DNA of 64,000 bases from Oceanimonas doudoroffii (GTDB lineage Bacteria > Pseudomonadota > Gammaproteobacteria > Enterobacterales > Aeromonadaceae), in NCBI RefSeq assembly GCF_002242685.1, contig NZ_NBIM01000009.1:1-64000 (forward strand). The letters are read 5' to 3'. A program made the position numbers and the translations under genes. Under the pieces are notes generated by a model. It was not told the DNA's origin. It searched no databases and saw only the letters and a program-made list of their open reading frames with translations. Shown in pieces: positions 52,927 to 62,662 of this stretch. The number at the start of each line of letters is the position of its first letter. Within the stretch, counting starts at the first letter, position 1.

Positions 52927-53697
52927 CTACTTGGCCTCACTCGACAGCCGCCCGCCATGGCCTGTGTACTCCGGCTGCCGCTCCTGCCACTGTACCTCCA
53001 GCAAACGTTCGCGAATATGGCGAATATGGGCGGTGGCGGCGTTGCGCGCCCGCTCGGCACGCCGACCGGTTACCGCCAGGTAGATTCGCCGGTGGTGGCG
53101 GTCGATTTCCTCCTTGCAGGGCGCACGGTGATAGAGATGGGTAACCGAGGCCAGCACGGTATTCAGCATCTGCTGCATCAGGCCCTGCAGGGTATGCACC
53201 AGTACCGGGTTATGGGAAGCCTCGCAGATAGCCTGATGAAAGCGGTGATCGAGCCGGGCCGCGGCCATGGCATCGGAAGGCGCCTGGGCCAGGGCCTGAA
53301 AGGCATGGGTAATGCGGTGAAAGTCCCGCTCGCTGCCCCGGCTGGCGGCCAGCCAGGCGGCCTGGCCTTCCAGCAGCTCGCGCACCTCCAGCAGATCAAA
53401 CAGGGTGCGGCCATGCTCCCGGCACAGACCACTCAGGGGATCGTCGGCCGGTGCCACCGGCACCAGGCCGGCCACCACAGAACCCTGCCCGTGTCGCGTT
53501 TCAATCAGCCCTCGACCACGCAGCTCCTTCAGCGCCTCGCGCACTATGGTGCGCGAGGCGCCCATGCGGGTCGACAGCTGCCGTTCCGACGGTATTTTTT
53601 GCCGGGGCAGCAGGGTGCCATCAAGGATCATCTGCTCCAGTCGGCGGGCGATGGCACTGGAGAGCGATTCCGGGCCGGACACTATGGGTTGTACCAC
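52927..53697 (-). CDS. glcC: FadR/GntR-family regulator of glycolate oxidation
   Basis: GntR regulator of the FadR subfamily, 256 residues. An N-terminal winged helix (IPSERQLSTRMGASRTIVREALKEL, about 35-60) precedes an all-helical FCD ligand domain with LFDLLEVRELLEGQAAWLAA, LDHRFHQAICEASHNPVLVHTL and VFASV-like NTVLASVTHLYHR, very close to E. coli GlcC. It starts with GTG at 53697, behind GGAGGA. It is divergent from glcDEF with a palindromic operator between them, so it should activate glcDEF in response to glycolate. Confidence 0.9.
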   Translation of the reverse strand: MVQPIVSGPESLSSAIARRLEQMILDGTLLPRQKIPSERQLSTRMGASRTIVREALKELRGRGLIETRHGQGSVVAGLVPVAPADDPLSGLCREHGRTLFDLLEVRELLEGQAAWLAASRGSERDFHRITHAFQALAQAPSDAMAAARLDHRFHQAICEASHNPVLVHTLQGLMQQMLNTVLASVTHLYHRAPCKEEIDRHHRRIYLAVTGRRAERARNAATAHIRHIRERLLEVQWQERQPEYTGHGGRLSSEAK

Positions 53698-53788
53698 CTT
53701 GAATTCCTCCGCAATGAATCTCCCTCAGACAAAATACTCCTTTTTATACAAAGTATTGCAACAAACGTGAAACAACCGTCGGCGTAAA

Positions 53789-53805
53789 AACTGGTGTTAC
53801 CAGTT
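53789..53805. promoter_or_regulatory. GlcC/FadR-type operator
   Basis: AACTGGTGTTACCAGTT is a perfect 7-3-7 palindrome that fits the FadR-family rule TNGTNNNACNA and even the outer bases of the FadR consensus. It lies in the glcC-glcD divergent gap, 100 bases before glcD. A weaker relative GGGTTGTACCA (53686-53696) overlaps the glcC start. Confidence 0.7.
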
Positions 53806-53905
53806 GAAATAGCCGTGGCTGCGGCATCGTCGGCGGGCCATGCTGACAGGGTGACGGCACCAATGGCGGGCTTCGCCATGACCCCATTGCAGCAAGGAGA
53901 AATCC

Positions 53906-55351
53906 ATGATCAGCCCTCAAGCGGCGTTGCGCGATCGTCTGGCTCAGGCCTTTCGCACCTTTATCGAGCCGGAATACGTGATAGCCGACGCCGAAACCCA
54001 AAGGCCCTACGAGTGCGATGGCCTGTCCATGTATTGCGAACTGCCTCTGCTGGTGGTGTTGCCGGGCACGGTGGAGCAGGTACAGCACGTGCTGCGACTG
54101 TGCCACCAGCACCGCGTGCCGGTGGTGGCCCGGGGCGCAGGCACCGGCCTGTGCGCCGGCGCCATGCCCAGTGCAGAGGGCGTACTGCTGTCGATGGCCC
54201 GCTTCAAGCATATTCTCGACATAGACCCGCTGGCGCGCACCGCCCGGCTCCAGCCCGGAGTGCGCAACCTGGCCATCAGCGAGGCGGCCGCCCCTTACGG
54301 CCTCTACTACGGACCCGACCCCTCATCCCAGATCGCCTGCACCATAGGCGGCAATGTGGCGGAGAATTCCGGCGGCGTGCACTGCCTCAAGTACGGCCTC
54401 ACGGTGCACAACCTGCAAAAGGTGGAACTGCTCACGGTGGAAGGCGACAAGCTGACCCTGGGCTGCGACGGCCTCGACAGCCAGGGGCCGGATCTGCTGG
54501 CGCTGATCACCGGCTCCGAAGGTCTGCTCGGCATCATTACCGAAGTCACGGTGCGGTTGTTGCCACTGCCGGAACAGGCCCGCGTGGTGCTGGCCGGTTT
54601 TGATCAGGTACAACAGGCCGGCGACGCCGTGGGGGCGGTGATCGCCGAGGGCATCATTCCTGCCGGGCTGGAAATGATGGACAGCCACGCCATTGTGGCC
54701 GCCGAGGCCTTTGCGCGGGCCGGCTACCCCACCGACGCCCAGGCCCTGCTGCTGTGCGAGCTGGACGGCACCGCGGAAGAAGTGGAGGAATACATTGCGC
54801 GGGTTGAAGCCATCTTTCAGCAACAGGGCGCCAGCCATATTCGCGTGTCCCAGAGTGAGGCCGAGCGAATGCTGCTGTGGAAGGGCCGCAAGTCGGCCTT
54901 TCCCGCCGTGGGCCGCATCTCTCCCGACTACTACTGCATGGACGGCACCATTCCTCGCGGCCGGCTGGCCGAGGTGCTGACCGAGATGCAGCGAATGTCG
55001 GCGCATTACGGCCTGCGGGTGGCCAACGTGTTTCACGCCGGCGACGGCAACCTGCACCCGCTGATTTTGTTCGATGCCAACGTGCCCGGCGAATTCGAGA
55101 AGACCGAAGAGTTCGGCGGCAAAATCCTGGAGCTGTGCGTGGCGGTAGGTGGCTGCATCACCGGCGAACACGGTGTTGGCATCGAAAAGATTCGGCAGAT
55201 GCGAGTGCAGTTCAGCGACCAGGAGCTGGCCCAGTTTCACGCCATTAAGGCAGCCTTTGATGCGCTCGGCACCCTCAACCCCGGCAAGGGCATTCCCCTG
55301 CTCAGGCATTGCCAGGAATACCGCAGCCTCGACCACAGGGAGGAGCACTGA
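53906..55351 (+). CDS. glcD: Glycolate oxidase FAD-binding subunit GlcD
   Basis: FAD-dependent subunit of glycolate dehydrogenase, which oxidises glycolate to glyoxylate and reduces quinones together with GlcE and GlcF. It has 481 residues (E. coli 499). A VAO-type PP-loop ARGAGTGLCAGAMP is at about 75-88, with GPDPSSQIACTIGGNVAENSGG. The C-terminal FAD_oxidase_C domain has HAGDGNLHP and CITGEHGVGIEK. AAGGAG is seven bases before the ATG. The stop overlaps the glcE start. Confidence 0.96.
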   Translation: MISPQAALRDRLAQAFRTFIEPEYVIADAETQRPYECDGLSMYCELPLLVVLPGTVEQVQHVLRLCHQHRVPVVARGAGTGLCAGAMPSAEGVLLSMARFKHILDIDPLARTARLQPGVRNLAISEAAAPYGLYYGPDPSSQIACTIGGNVAENSGGVHCLKYGLTVHNLQKVELLTVEGDKLTLGCDGLDSQGPDLLALITGSEGLLGIITEVTVRLLPLPEQARVVLAGFDQVQQAGDAVGAVIAEGIIPAGLEMMDSHAIVAAEAFARAGYPTDAQALLLCELDGTAEEVEEYIARVEAIFQQQGASHIRVSQSEAERMLLWKGRKSAFPAVGRISPDYYCMDGTIPRGRLAEVLTEMQRMSAHYGLRVANVFHAGDGNLHPLILFDANVPGEFEKTEEFGGKILELCVAVGGCITGEHGVGIEKIRQMRVQFSDQELAQFHAIKAAFDALGTLNPGKGIPLLRHCQEYRSLDHREEH

Positions 55352-56409
55352 TGGCAGATCTGACCAACAGCCTGCTTGAGCAGGTACGCCAGGCACTGGC
55401 CGAGGGCACTCAACTCAACCTTAGGGGTGGCAACAGCAAGCCCTTTATGGGCCGGCAGGCGAAAGGCGAGCCGCTGCGCCTGGCCGGCCACAGCGGCATC
55501 ATCGGCTACCAGCCGGTGGAGCTGGTGCTCACCGCCAGGGCCGGCACGCCGCTCACCGACATTCAGGCCACCCTGGCGGAGCAAGGGCAGATGCTGGCCT
55601 GTGATCCGCCGCTGTTCGGCGGCCAGGCCACCCTGGGAGGCACCCTGGCCTGCCACCTGTCGGGGCCGGGCCGGCCCTGGACCGGCTCGATTCGCGATCA
55701 CCTGCTGGGGCTTAAGTTGATCAATGGCCGGGGCGAACACCTGCGTTTCGGCGGCCAGGTCATGAAGAACGTGGCCGGCTACGATGTGTCCCGGCTGCAG
55801 GCCGGCGCCATGGGCACCCTGGGGGTGATCACCGAACTCAGCCTCAAGGTCATGCCGGTGCCCGACCGCACCCTGACCCTGGTGCGGGAAATGGACGCCG
55901 ACACCGCCCTGGCCGAGATGAACCGGCTGGCGGGCCAGCCCAAACCGCTTACCGCCGCCTGCTGGCTGGACCATCACCTTTACCTGCGGCTGTCCGGCGC
56001 CGCCAGTGCGGTCGAGGGCACGGCCCGCACATGGCCGGGCGACATCATGGAAGACGGCGAGGCCTTCTGGCAACAACTGCGCGAGCAGCAACTGGCCTTC
56101 TTTGCCGGCGAGGCCCCGCTGTGGCGCTTTTCGGTGAAGCCGACGGCGGCCCATGCCCTGCCCGACGCCCCCTGGCTGCTCGACTGGGGCGGCAGCCAAC
56201 GCTGGCTTCGGGGGGAATTCGAGCGAGTGAAGCTGGAGGCCCTGGCCGATGCCGCGGGCGGCCAGGTCTCCCTGTACCGGGGCGGTAACAGGCTGGGCGA
56301 GGTGCTGCACTCCTTGCCGGTACCCATGCAGCAACTGCAGCGCCGGCTCAAGGCGGCGCTGGACCCTCAGGGCATTTTCAATCCGGGCCGCCTGTATGGC
56401 TGGCTGTAG
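55351..56409 (+). CDS. glcE: Glycolate oxidase FAD-binding subunit GlcE
   Basis: Smaller FAD-binding subunit, 352 residues (E. coli 350). The PP-loop region VLTARAGTPLTDIQ is at about 57-70, followed by DPPLFGGQATLGGTLACHLSGPGRPW and GEHLRFGGQVMKNVAGYDVSRL, the family fingerprints. It begins in the glcD stop (TGATG) and is 11 bases before glcF. Confidence 0.95.
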   Translation: MADLTNSLLEQVRQALAEGTQLNLRGGNSKPFMGRQAKGEPLRLAGHSGIIGYQPVELVLTARAGTPLTDIQATLAEQGQMLACDPPLFGGQATLGGTLACHLSGPGRPWTGSIRDHLLGLKLINGRGEHLRFGGQVMKNVAGYDVSRLQAGAMGTLGVITELSLKVMPVPDRTLTLVREMDADTALAEMNRLAGQPKPLTAACWLDHHLYLRLSGAASAVEGTARTWPGDIMEDGEAFWQQLREQQLAFFAGEAPLWRFSVKPTAAHALPDAPWLLDWGGSQRWLRGEFERVKLEALADAAGGQVSLYRGGNRLGEVLHSLPVPMQQLQRRLKAALDPQGIFNPGRLYGWL

Positions 56410-56420
56410 AGGGAAACATC

Positions 56421-57635
56421 ATGAAAACCAGTATTGATGTGAAATACCTGGATCACCCCGATGTTGCAGAGGCCGACGCCATTCTGCGCAGCTGCGTGCA
56501 CTGCGGCTTTTGTACCGCCACCTGCCCCACCTATCAGGAGCTGGGCGACGAGCGGGACGGGCCCCGCGGGCGCATCTACCTTATCAAGCAGCTGCTGGAA
56601 GGTGGCGACGTCAGTCAAAAGTCCCAAACCCACCTGGATCGCTGCCTGACCTGCCGCAGTTGTGAAACCACCTGCCCTTCCGGCGTGCGCTATGGCCGCT
56701 TGGCCGATATCGGCCGGGGCATCATGGAGCGGCAGCTGCCCCGCACGCCGGGCCAGCGCCTGCTGCGCTGGCTGTTGCGCCGCGTGCTGCCCTATTCGAG
56801 CCGGCTGCGCCCCCTGCTGGTGCTGGGTCGCATGGCCCGGCCGCTGCTGCCGACGGCGCTGGCGGCCAAGGTGCCTCTGGCGCAACCGGCACGACGCTGG
56901 CCTGCCTCTCGCCATTCCAGGGTCATGCTGGCGCTGGCGGGTTGTGCCCAGGCCGCCGCCACCCCCAATACCAATGCCGTTGCCGCCCGAGTGCTGGGCC
57001 GGCTGGGCATCGGCCTGGTGCCGGCGCCCGAGGCGGGGTGCTGCGGCGCGGTCAGCTACCACCTGTCGGCCCATGAGGAAGGCCTCGACTTTATGCGCCG
57101 CAATATCGATGCCTGGTGGCCCCATATACAAGCCGGCGCCGAGGCCATCGTGATCAGCGCCTCCGGCTGTGGCGCCATGGTAAAGGAATACGGCGACCGG
57201 CTGGCCGGTGATCCGGCCTATGCCGACAAGGCCAGACGGGTCAGCGCCCTGGCCCGGGATCTGAGCGAGGTGCTGGCAAATGAAGATCTGGGCCGGCTGC
57301 AACCGGCCGGCAAGGGGCGCAAAACCGCGGTGCATTGCCCCTGCACCCTGCAACATGCCCTCGGGTTGAGCGGTCGGGTGGAAGCCATTTTGCGCAAGGC
57401 CGGCGTGGAACTGACCCCGGTCCAGGATGGGCACCTCTGCTGTGGCTCGGCGGGCACCTATTCGCTCCTGCAACCCGAACTGAGCCAGCGACTGCTGAGC
57501 AACAAGCTGGCGGCGCTGACCGCGGGCAACCCCGAGCAGATCGTCACCGCCAATATCGGCTGCCAGTTGCACCTGGCCAGCCGGGCACCCGTGCCGGTAA
57601 GACACTGGATTGAACTGCTCGATCCGGAGCCCTGA
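56421..57635 (+). CDS. glcF: Glycolate oxidase iron-sulfur subunit GlcF
   Basis: Fe-S subunit, 404 residues, with two N-terminal [4Fe-4S] sites (CVHCGFCTATCP at about 25-36 and CLTCRSCETTCP at about 75-86) and two C-terminal CCG domains (GCCGAVSYHLSAHEEG, LCCGSAGTYSLLQP). It passes electrons from GlcDE to the quinone pool at the membrane. glcB and glcG are not present; the operon ends here, facing a LysR gene. Confidence 0.95.
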   Translation: MKTSIDVKYLDHPDVAEADAILRSCVHCGFCTATCPTYQELGDERDGPRGRIYLIKQLLEGGDVSQKSQTHLDRCLTCRSCETTCPSGVRYGRLADIGRGIMERQLPRTPGQRLLRWLLRRVLPYSSRLRPLLVLGRMARPLLPTALAAKVPLAQPARRWPASRHSRVMLALAGCAQAAATPNTNAVAARVLGRLGIGLVPAPEAGCCGAVSYHLSAHEEGLDFMRRNIDAWWPHIQAGAEAIVISASGCGAMVKEYGDRLAGDPAYADKARRVSALARDLSEVLANEDLGRLQPAGKGRKTAVHCPCTLQHALGLSGRVEAILRKAGVELTPVQDGHLCCGSAGTYSLLQPELSQRLLSNKLAALTAGNPEQIVTANIGCQLHLASRAPVPVRHWIELLDPEP

Positions 57636-57653
57636 ACGGCCGGCCGGCGCCGA

Positions 57654-58559
57654 TCACTCGAAATAGTGATGAATGTCCATGTAACGGGAGCGAATATGTT
57701 CGATCAGCAGCTTTATCTTGCGGGGAGGTTGCCGGTTGTAGGGATACACCGCGTAAATGCCAAGCACCTTGCCCACCCGGTTGGGCAGCACCTCAACCAG
57801 TTTGCCCGCCTGCAGATCCGGATAGACCAGGCAGCGGGGCACATAGGCCAGGCCGTACCCGGCCAGGGCGGCCTTGCGCAGGGCAGCGGCGTTGTCGGTG
57901 GAAAAGTTGCCGCTCACCCGCAGTGAATATATCTCGCCGTGACGGCTGAACAGCCAGTCCCGGGCGCCACTCTCCTGATAGCTGTAAATCAGGCAGTTGT
58001 GCTGCAGCAGATCATTGGGCTGCTGCGGCTTGCCGTGCCGGCTGAGGTAACTGGGGGCGGCGCAGATAAGCCAGCGCGAGTCCAGAATATGGCGGGCGAT
58101 CAGGTTGGAGTCATCCAGGTGACCGGTGCGAATCACCAGGTCATAGCCTTCCCCCACCGGGTCGACAAAGCGATTTTCCAGCGACATGTCGATGCTGATG
58201 GCCGAATGCAGATCACAAAATTCGGCCACCGCCTCCGCCAGCAGCAGCTCGCCGGAAATGGTCGGCACCGACATGCGAATGTGCCCCTGCAGCGCCTGGC
58301 TGTAGCCGGTAACGGCGTCAAACGCTTCCTGTGCCGACTGGGCCACCAGCCGGGCCCGCTGATACAACACCTGGCCCGCCTCACTCAAGGCCAGGCGCCG
58401 TGTGGTGCGGTGGATCAGGGTACTGCCCAGCTCTTCCTCCAGCCGGGCAATGCGCTTGCTCACCACCGAGTTGGTCAGGCCGTGGGCCTCGGCCGCCTTG
58501 CTGAAGGAACCCAGCTCAATCACCTGAGCAAACAGAATGAGATCATCGGTTCTCGGCAT
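57654..58559 (-). CDS. LysR-family regulator next to the lactate cluster
   Basis: LysR regulator, 301 residues, of the group with the start MPRTDDLILFAQVIELGSFS (CrgA/AaeR-like). The HTH is AAEAHGLTNSVVSKRIARLEEEL and the effector domain has LLAEAVAEF and AALAGYGLAYVPRCL. Divergent from lldP with a 160-base gap containing GAAAC-N5-GTTTC, so it is the likely regulator of the lactate genes; no LldR (GntR) is seen. Confidence 0.87.
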   Translation of the reverse strand: MPRTDDLILFAQVIELGSFSKAAEAHGLTNSVVSKRIARLEEELGSTLIHRTTRRLALSEAGQVLYQRARLVAQSAQEAFDAVTGYSQALQGHIRMSVPTISGELLLAEAVAEFCDLHSAISIDMSLENRFVDPVGEGYDLVIRTGHLDDSNLIARHILDSRWLICAAPSYLSRHGKPQQPNDLLQHNCLIYSYQESGARDWLFSRHGEIYSLRVSGNFSTDNAAALRKAALAGYGLAYVPRCLVYPDLQAGKLVEVLPNRVGKVLGIYAVYPYNRQPPRKIKLLIEHIRSRYMDIHHYFE

Positions 58560-58575
58560 TATTTATCCAGTTTTG

Positions 58576-58590
58576 GAAACAATGAGTTTC
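58576..58590. promoter_or_regulatory. Palindrome in the LysR-lldP gap
   Basis: GAAAC-AATGA-GTTTC is a perfect inverted repeat 17 bases from the LysR start and could be its own operator. LysR sites usually follow T-N11-A; TTGGAAACAATGAGTTTCAT fits loosely. Confidence 0.35.
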
Positions 58591-58719
58591 ATTAAATCTA
58601 TATATCCACAAAAAGCGAATGGATAAGGTTACATTCGATTAACATCCGGCCTGCAATCGTAACCTACCTTTATTGTATGTCTGTGATGACTGCCCGTAAT
58701 CGACAAGGAAGACAACCTC

Positions 58720-60420
58720 ATGCTGAATGAAACCCTGCTGGCGCTGCTGGCCTTTTCACCCATAGTGCTTGCCGCCGTGCTGCTGGTGGGTCTGCAATGG
58801 CCGGCCAAACGAGCCATGCCCCTGGCTTTTCTGCTCACCGTGATCATCGCCCTCTGGGCCTGGGACATGACCGGCACGCGTGTGTTGGCCTCGACCCTGC
58901 AGGGACTGGTGATCTCCATCTCCCTGCTGTGGATCATCTTCGGCGCCATTTTACTGCTCAACACCCTGAAGCATACCGGCGCCATCACCACCATTCGCAA
59001 TGGCTTTACCGCCATCAGCCCGGATCGCCGCATTCAGGCCATTATCGTGGCCTGGTGTTTTGGTTGCTTTATCGAAGGCGCTTCAGGTTTCGGCACCCCC
59101 GCCGCCGTGGCCGCACCGCTGATGGTAGCGCTGGGTTTTCCGGCCCTGGCGGCGGTGTTGATGGGCATGATGATTCAGAGTACGCCGGTTTCCTTTGGTG
59201 CCGTGGGCACGCCCATTATCGTTGGCGTGACCACCGGCCTCGATAACGGCGCCATCGACAACACCCTGAGTACGGCCGGCTCCGGCTGGGAGGCCTACCT
59301 GCAGGCCGTGACCAGCAACGTGGCCATTACCCATGCCATTATCGGCATTCTGATGCCGCTGTTCATGTGCATGATGCTGACCCGTTTCTTCGGCAAGGAC
59401 AGAAGCTGGAAACAGGGCCTGGAAATTCTGCCCTTCGCCATCTTTGCCGGCCTGGCCTTTACCGTGCCCTATGCCCTGACCGGCGTCCTGCTGGGTCCGG
59501 AGTTTCCGTCCCTGGTGGGTGGCCTGGTGGGCCTGGCCATCGTAGTGACCGCCGCTCGCAAAGGCTTTCTGGTACCCAAAACCAGCTTTGATTTTCAGGA
59601 AGAAAAAGACTGGCCCGCCGAGTGGTTGGGCTCCCTGGTCATTCATACCGAAGACCTGAAAAAGAAACCCATCAGCCTGGGCCTGGCCTGGTTCCCCTAT
59701 CTGCTGCTGCCGGTGCTGCTGGTGCTGAGCCGCACCCATGATGGCTTCAAGGGGCTGCTGACCGGCTGGAACATCGCCTTCAGCAATCTGCTGGGCGAGG
59801 CAGGCATCAGTGCCGGTATTCAGCCCCTGTATCTGCCCGGCGGCATTCTGGTGTTCGTGTCGCTGGTGGCGGTGCTGAGCCAGACCCGCTCGCTCAAAAG
59901 CTTTGGCCCGGCCATTCACGAGTCGACCAAGACCCTGATCGGGGCCGGCTTTGTGCTGATGTTTACCGTGCCCATGGTGCGCATCTTCATCAACTCAGGG
60001 GTGAACGAGGCGGATATTGCCAGTATGCCGGTGATGACCGCCAAGGTGGCCTCGGATCTGGTGGGTGGCTTTTTCCCCGCCATCAGCGGCGTGATCGGTG
60101 CTCTTGGGGCCTTTATCGCCGGCTCCAACACGGTGTCGAACATGATGTTCTCCCAGTTCCAGTTTGAGGTGGCTCAGACCCTTGGAGTATCCACCGCCAT
60201 GGTGGTGGCGCTGCAGGCGGTGGGCGCCGCCGCCGGCAACATGATCGCCATTCACAACGTGGTGGCGGCCTCGGCCACCGTCGGCCTGCTCGGCCGGGAA
60301 GGTACCACCCTGCGCAAGACCGCCCTGCCCACCCTCTATTACCTGGTGGCCCTCGGCCTGATCGGCATGATCGCCATCTATGGCCTGGGCGTGTCCGACC
60401 CGCTGCTGTCACTGTCCTGA
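58720..60420 (+). CDS. lldP: L-lactate/glycolate permease
   Basis: LctP-family permease, 566 residues with about 12-14 helices. Family motifs include [47 protein letters not shown] and [20 protein letters not shown]. LldP/GlcA transporters take both lactate and glycolate by H+ symport, so this one permease can feed the glc and lld enzymes on either side. AAGGAAG precedes the ATG. Confidence 0.95.
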   Translation: MLNETLLALLAFSPIVLAAVLLVGLQWPAKRAMPLAFLLTVIIALWAWDMTGTRVLASTLQGLVISISLLWIIFGAILLLNTLKHTGAITTIRNGFTAISPDRRIQAIIVAWCFGCFIEGASGFGTPAAVAAPLMVALGFPALAAVLMGMMIQSTPVSFGAVGTPIIVGVTTGLDNGAIDNTLSTAGSGWEAYLQAVTSNVAITHAIIGILMPLFMCMMLTRFFGKDRSWKQGLEILPFAIFAGLAFTVPYALTGVLLGPEFPSLVGGLVGLAIVVTAARKGFLVPKTSFDFQEEKDWPAEWLGSLVIHTEDLKKKPISLGLAWFPYLLLPVLLVLSRTHDGFKGLLTGWNIAFSNLLGEAGISAGIQPLYLPGGILVFVSLVAVLSQTRSLKSFGPAIHESTKTLIGAGFVLMFTVPMVRIFINSGVNEADIASMPVMTAKVASDLVGGFFPAISGVIGALGAFIAGSNTVSNMMFSQFQFEVAQTLGVSTAMVVALQAVGAAAGNMIAIHNVVAASATVGLLGREGTTLRKTALPTLYYLVALGLIGMIAIYGLGVSDPLLSLS

Positions 60421-60430
60421 TGCCATGCTG

Positions 60431-60450
60431 CCGCCGGTGCGAGCCGGCGG
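60431..60450 (+). other. Intercistronic hairpin between lldP and lldE
   Basis: CCGCCGG-TGCGAG-CCGGCGG is a perfect seven-pair GC stem 10 bases after the lldP stop, with no T-run. It could protect the lldP mRNA 3' end or cut down read-through. Confidence 0.5.
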
Positions 60451-60480
60451 CGCTGCTGTAACCCTGAAAGGAATTGCCTT

Positions 60481-61251
60481 ATGTTGTCCACGATTCGCAT
60501 CTATCCGGCCATGCCGAAAAAGGTGTATGTCTACGCCACCTGCCTGGTAGACACCTTTTCACCCGACAGCGGGCTGGACGCCATTCGTCTGCTGGAGCGA
60601 ACCGGCGTCGAGGTTGTCTATGTGCCCAAGCAGAGCTGCTGTGGCCAGCCCGCCTACTCTTCCGGCTATGATGACGACGCCAGAACCACGGCGCTCAGCC
60701 AGATGGCGCTGTTTCCCGAGCCCTGGCCCGTGATTGTGCTGTCGGGCTCCTGCGGTGGCATGATGCATCATCACTACCGCCGCCTGTTCGCCGGCAGTGA
60801 ACACGAGCAAAGCGTTAATGAATTCTGTGATCGGGTATTTGAACTCACCGAATTCCTGGTGCATGTCTGCCGCCTGCGGCTGGAAGACAAGGGCCCGGCC
60901 ACGTCCGTGGTGCTGCACACCTCCTGCGCCGCCCGCCGGGAGATGAATGTGCACGTTACCGCCCGTCAGTTGCTCGGCCAGCTCGAACAAGTGGAGCTGC
61001 GCGAGCAGGATTACGAGAGCGAATGCTGCGGCTTTGGCGGCACCTTCTCGGTGCGCCATCCGGCAATCAGCGAAGCCATGGTGCAGGACAAGACCCGGCA
61101 CCTGTGCGAAACCCGGGCCGAACAACTGATAAGTGCCGACTGGGGCTGCCTGCTCAATATCAACGGCGCCCTGGAATACCAGGGCCAGCCCCTCAGGGGC
61201 ATGCACCTGGCCAGTTTTCTGCTGAGCCGGCTGGAGGAAAAACATGCATAA
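60481..61251 (+). CDS. lldE: L-lactate dehydrogenase complex protein LldE (LutA)
   Basis: First subunit of the three-part LldEFG/LutABC L-lactate oxidising complex, 256 residues, with two CCG (cysteine-rich) domains: SCCGQPAYSSGY and ECCGFGGTFSVRHP. It works with LldF and LldG to turn L-lactate into pyruvate. AAAGGA precedes the start. It overlaps lldF by eight bases. Confidence 0.94.
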   Translation: MLSTIRIYPAMPKKVYVYATCLVDTFSPDSGLDAIRLLERTGVEVVYVPKQSCCGQPAYSSGYDDDARTTALSQMALFPEPWPVIVLSGSCGGMMHHHYRRLFAGSEHEQSVNEFCDRVFELTEFLVHVCRLRLEDKGPATSVVLHTSCAARREMNVHVTARQLLGQLEQVELREQDYESECCGFGGTFSVRHPAISEAMVQDKTRHLCETRAEQLISADWGCLLNINGALEYQGQPLRGMHLASFLLSRLEEKHA

Positions 61252-62662
61252 CCGGCCCCAACACTTCCACGCCCAGGCCGAAACCGCCCTGGCCAATGCG
61301 GAACTGCGTGCCAACTTTCGCGGCGCCATGGACTACCTGCGCGACAAGCGCAAGACCGCCTTTGCCGACGCCGACGAAGAGCGCACCATTCGCGATCGGG
61401 CCGAGGCCATTCGCCAGCGTTGCCTGAGCAAGCTGCCCGAACTGCTGGAGCAACTGGAAAGCAACTGCATCGCCAACGGTATTCGCGTGCACTGGGCGGA
61501 AAATGCCGACCAGGCCAACGCCATTTTCACCGACATTATTCAGTCCCACGGCGGCACCCTGGCGGTCAAGGGCAAGTCGATGGTGAGCGAAGAGATCGAG
61601 CTCAATCACGCCATGGAGAAGGAAGGCATTACCTGTCTGGAAAGCGACATGGGTGAATACATCGTCCAGCTCGGCCAGGAAACGCCGTCCCACATCATCA
61701 TGCCCGCCATTCACAAGAACAAACGGCAGGTGGCCGAGCTGTTCACCGAGCACGTGCCCGGCTTTCAGCACACCCTGGATGTGGACACCCTGATCCAGAC
61801 CGGCAGGAACGTGCTGCGGGAAAAATACCGCACCGCCGACGTGGGGGTGTCCGGGGTCAACTTCGCCGTGGCCGAGACCGGCACCCTGTGCCTGGTGGAA
61901 AACGAGGGCAACGGCCGCATGTGCACCACTGTGCCCGAGGTGCATATCGCCATTACCGGCATTGAAAAGGTGGTGGAATTCCTCGCCGACGTGCCGCCGC
62001 TGTTCAGCGCGCTTACCCGCTCCGCCACCGGCCAACTGGTGACCACCTACTTCAACATGATCAGCGGTCCGCGCAAGGAGAACGAGCTCGACGGTCCGAA
62101 AGAGGTGCACCTGGTACTGCTCGACAACGGCCGCAGCCAGGCCTTTGCCGACGAGGAAATGCGCAAGACCCTGCAGTGCATTCGCTGTGGCGCCTGCATG
62201 AACCATTGCCCGGTGTACACCCGCATCGGCGGTCACGCCTACGGCACCGTTTATCCGGGCCCCATCGGCAAAATCATCTCGCCGCACCTGATGGGCCTGG
62301 AGGCCACTCAGGATCTGCCTACCGCCTCCAGCCTGTGCGGTGCCTGCGGTGAGGTATGCCCGGTACGCATTCCCATTCCTGAGCTGCTGCAGCGCTTGCG
62401 CCACGAAGCCAAGCAGGATCCCAAGCCTGGCACCGCACCGATGCGCGGCCAGAAGGCGGCGGCCAGTAACGCCGAGGCCTTTGTATGGCGCAGCTTCGCC
62501 CTGATCACCAGCCGGCCGGTGCTGTATCGCATGCTGACCTGGTGCGCCACTCGCTTTCGCCGGCTGATTCCAAATAAACTGGGCCCCTGGACCCGCTGCC
62601 GCACCGCCCCCAAACCCGCCGCCAGAACCCTGCGGGAGCTGATGGCCGAGAGGAACAAATAA
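61244..62662 (+). CDS. lldF: L-lactate dehydrogenase complex protein LldF (LutB), iron-sulfur
   Basis: Fe-S subunit, 472 residues. The N-terminal LUD domain (KGKSMVSEEIELNHAME, ETGTLCLVENEGNGRM) is followed by two [4Fe-4S] sites: CIRCGACMNHCPVY (about 312-325) and CGACGEVCPVRIPIP (about 365-380). It is central to electron transfer from lactate to quinone. GGAGGA precedes its ATG inside the end of lldE. lldG follows with no gap. Confidence 0.95.
   Translation: MHNRPQHFHAQAETALANAELRANFRGAMDYLRDKRKTAFADADEERTIRDRAEAIRQRCLSKLPELLEQLESNCIANGIRVHWAENADQANAIFTDIIQSHGGTLAVKGKSMVSEEIELNHAMEKEGITCLESDMGEYIVQLGQETPSHIIMPAIHKNKRQVAELFTEHVPGFQHTLDVDTLIQTGRNVLREKYRTADVGVSGVNFAVAETGTLCLVENEGNGRMCTTVPEVHIAITGIEKVVEFLADVPPLFSALTRSATGQLVTTYFNMISGPRKENELDGPKEVHLVLLDNGRSQAFADEEMRKTLQCIRCGACMNHCPVYTRIGGHAYGTVYPGPIGKIISPHLMGLEATQDLPTASSLCGACGEVCPVRIPIPELLQRLRHEAKQDPKPGTAPMRGQKAAASNAEAFVWRSFALITSRPVLYRMLTWCATRFRRLIPNKLGPWTRCRTAPKPAARTLRELMAERNK

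Noticed and set aside
53757..53775. ACGTGAAACA upstream of glcD considered as a third parS
   Set aside because: Only the right half matches; the left half is CAACAA rather than TGTTTC.
58600..58620. ATATCCACA near lldP considered as a DnaA box
   Set aside because: One mismatch to TTATCCACA, single copy, and no origin features around it.
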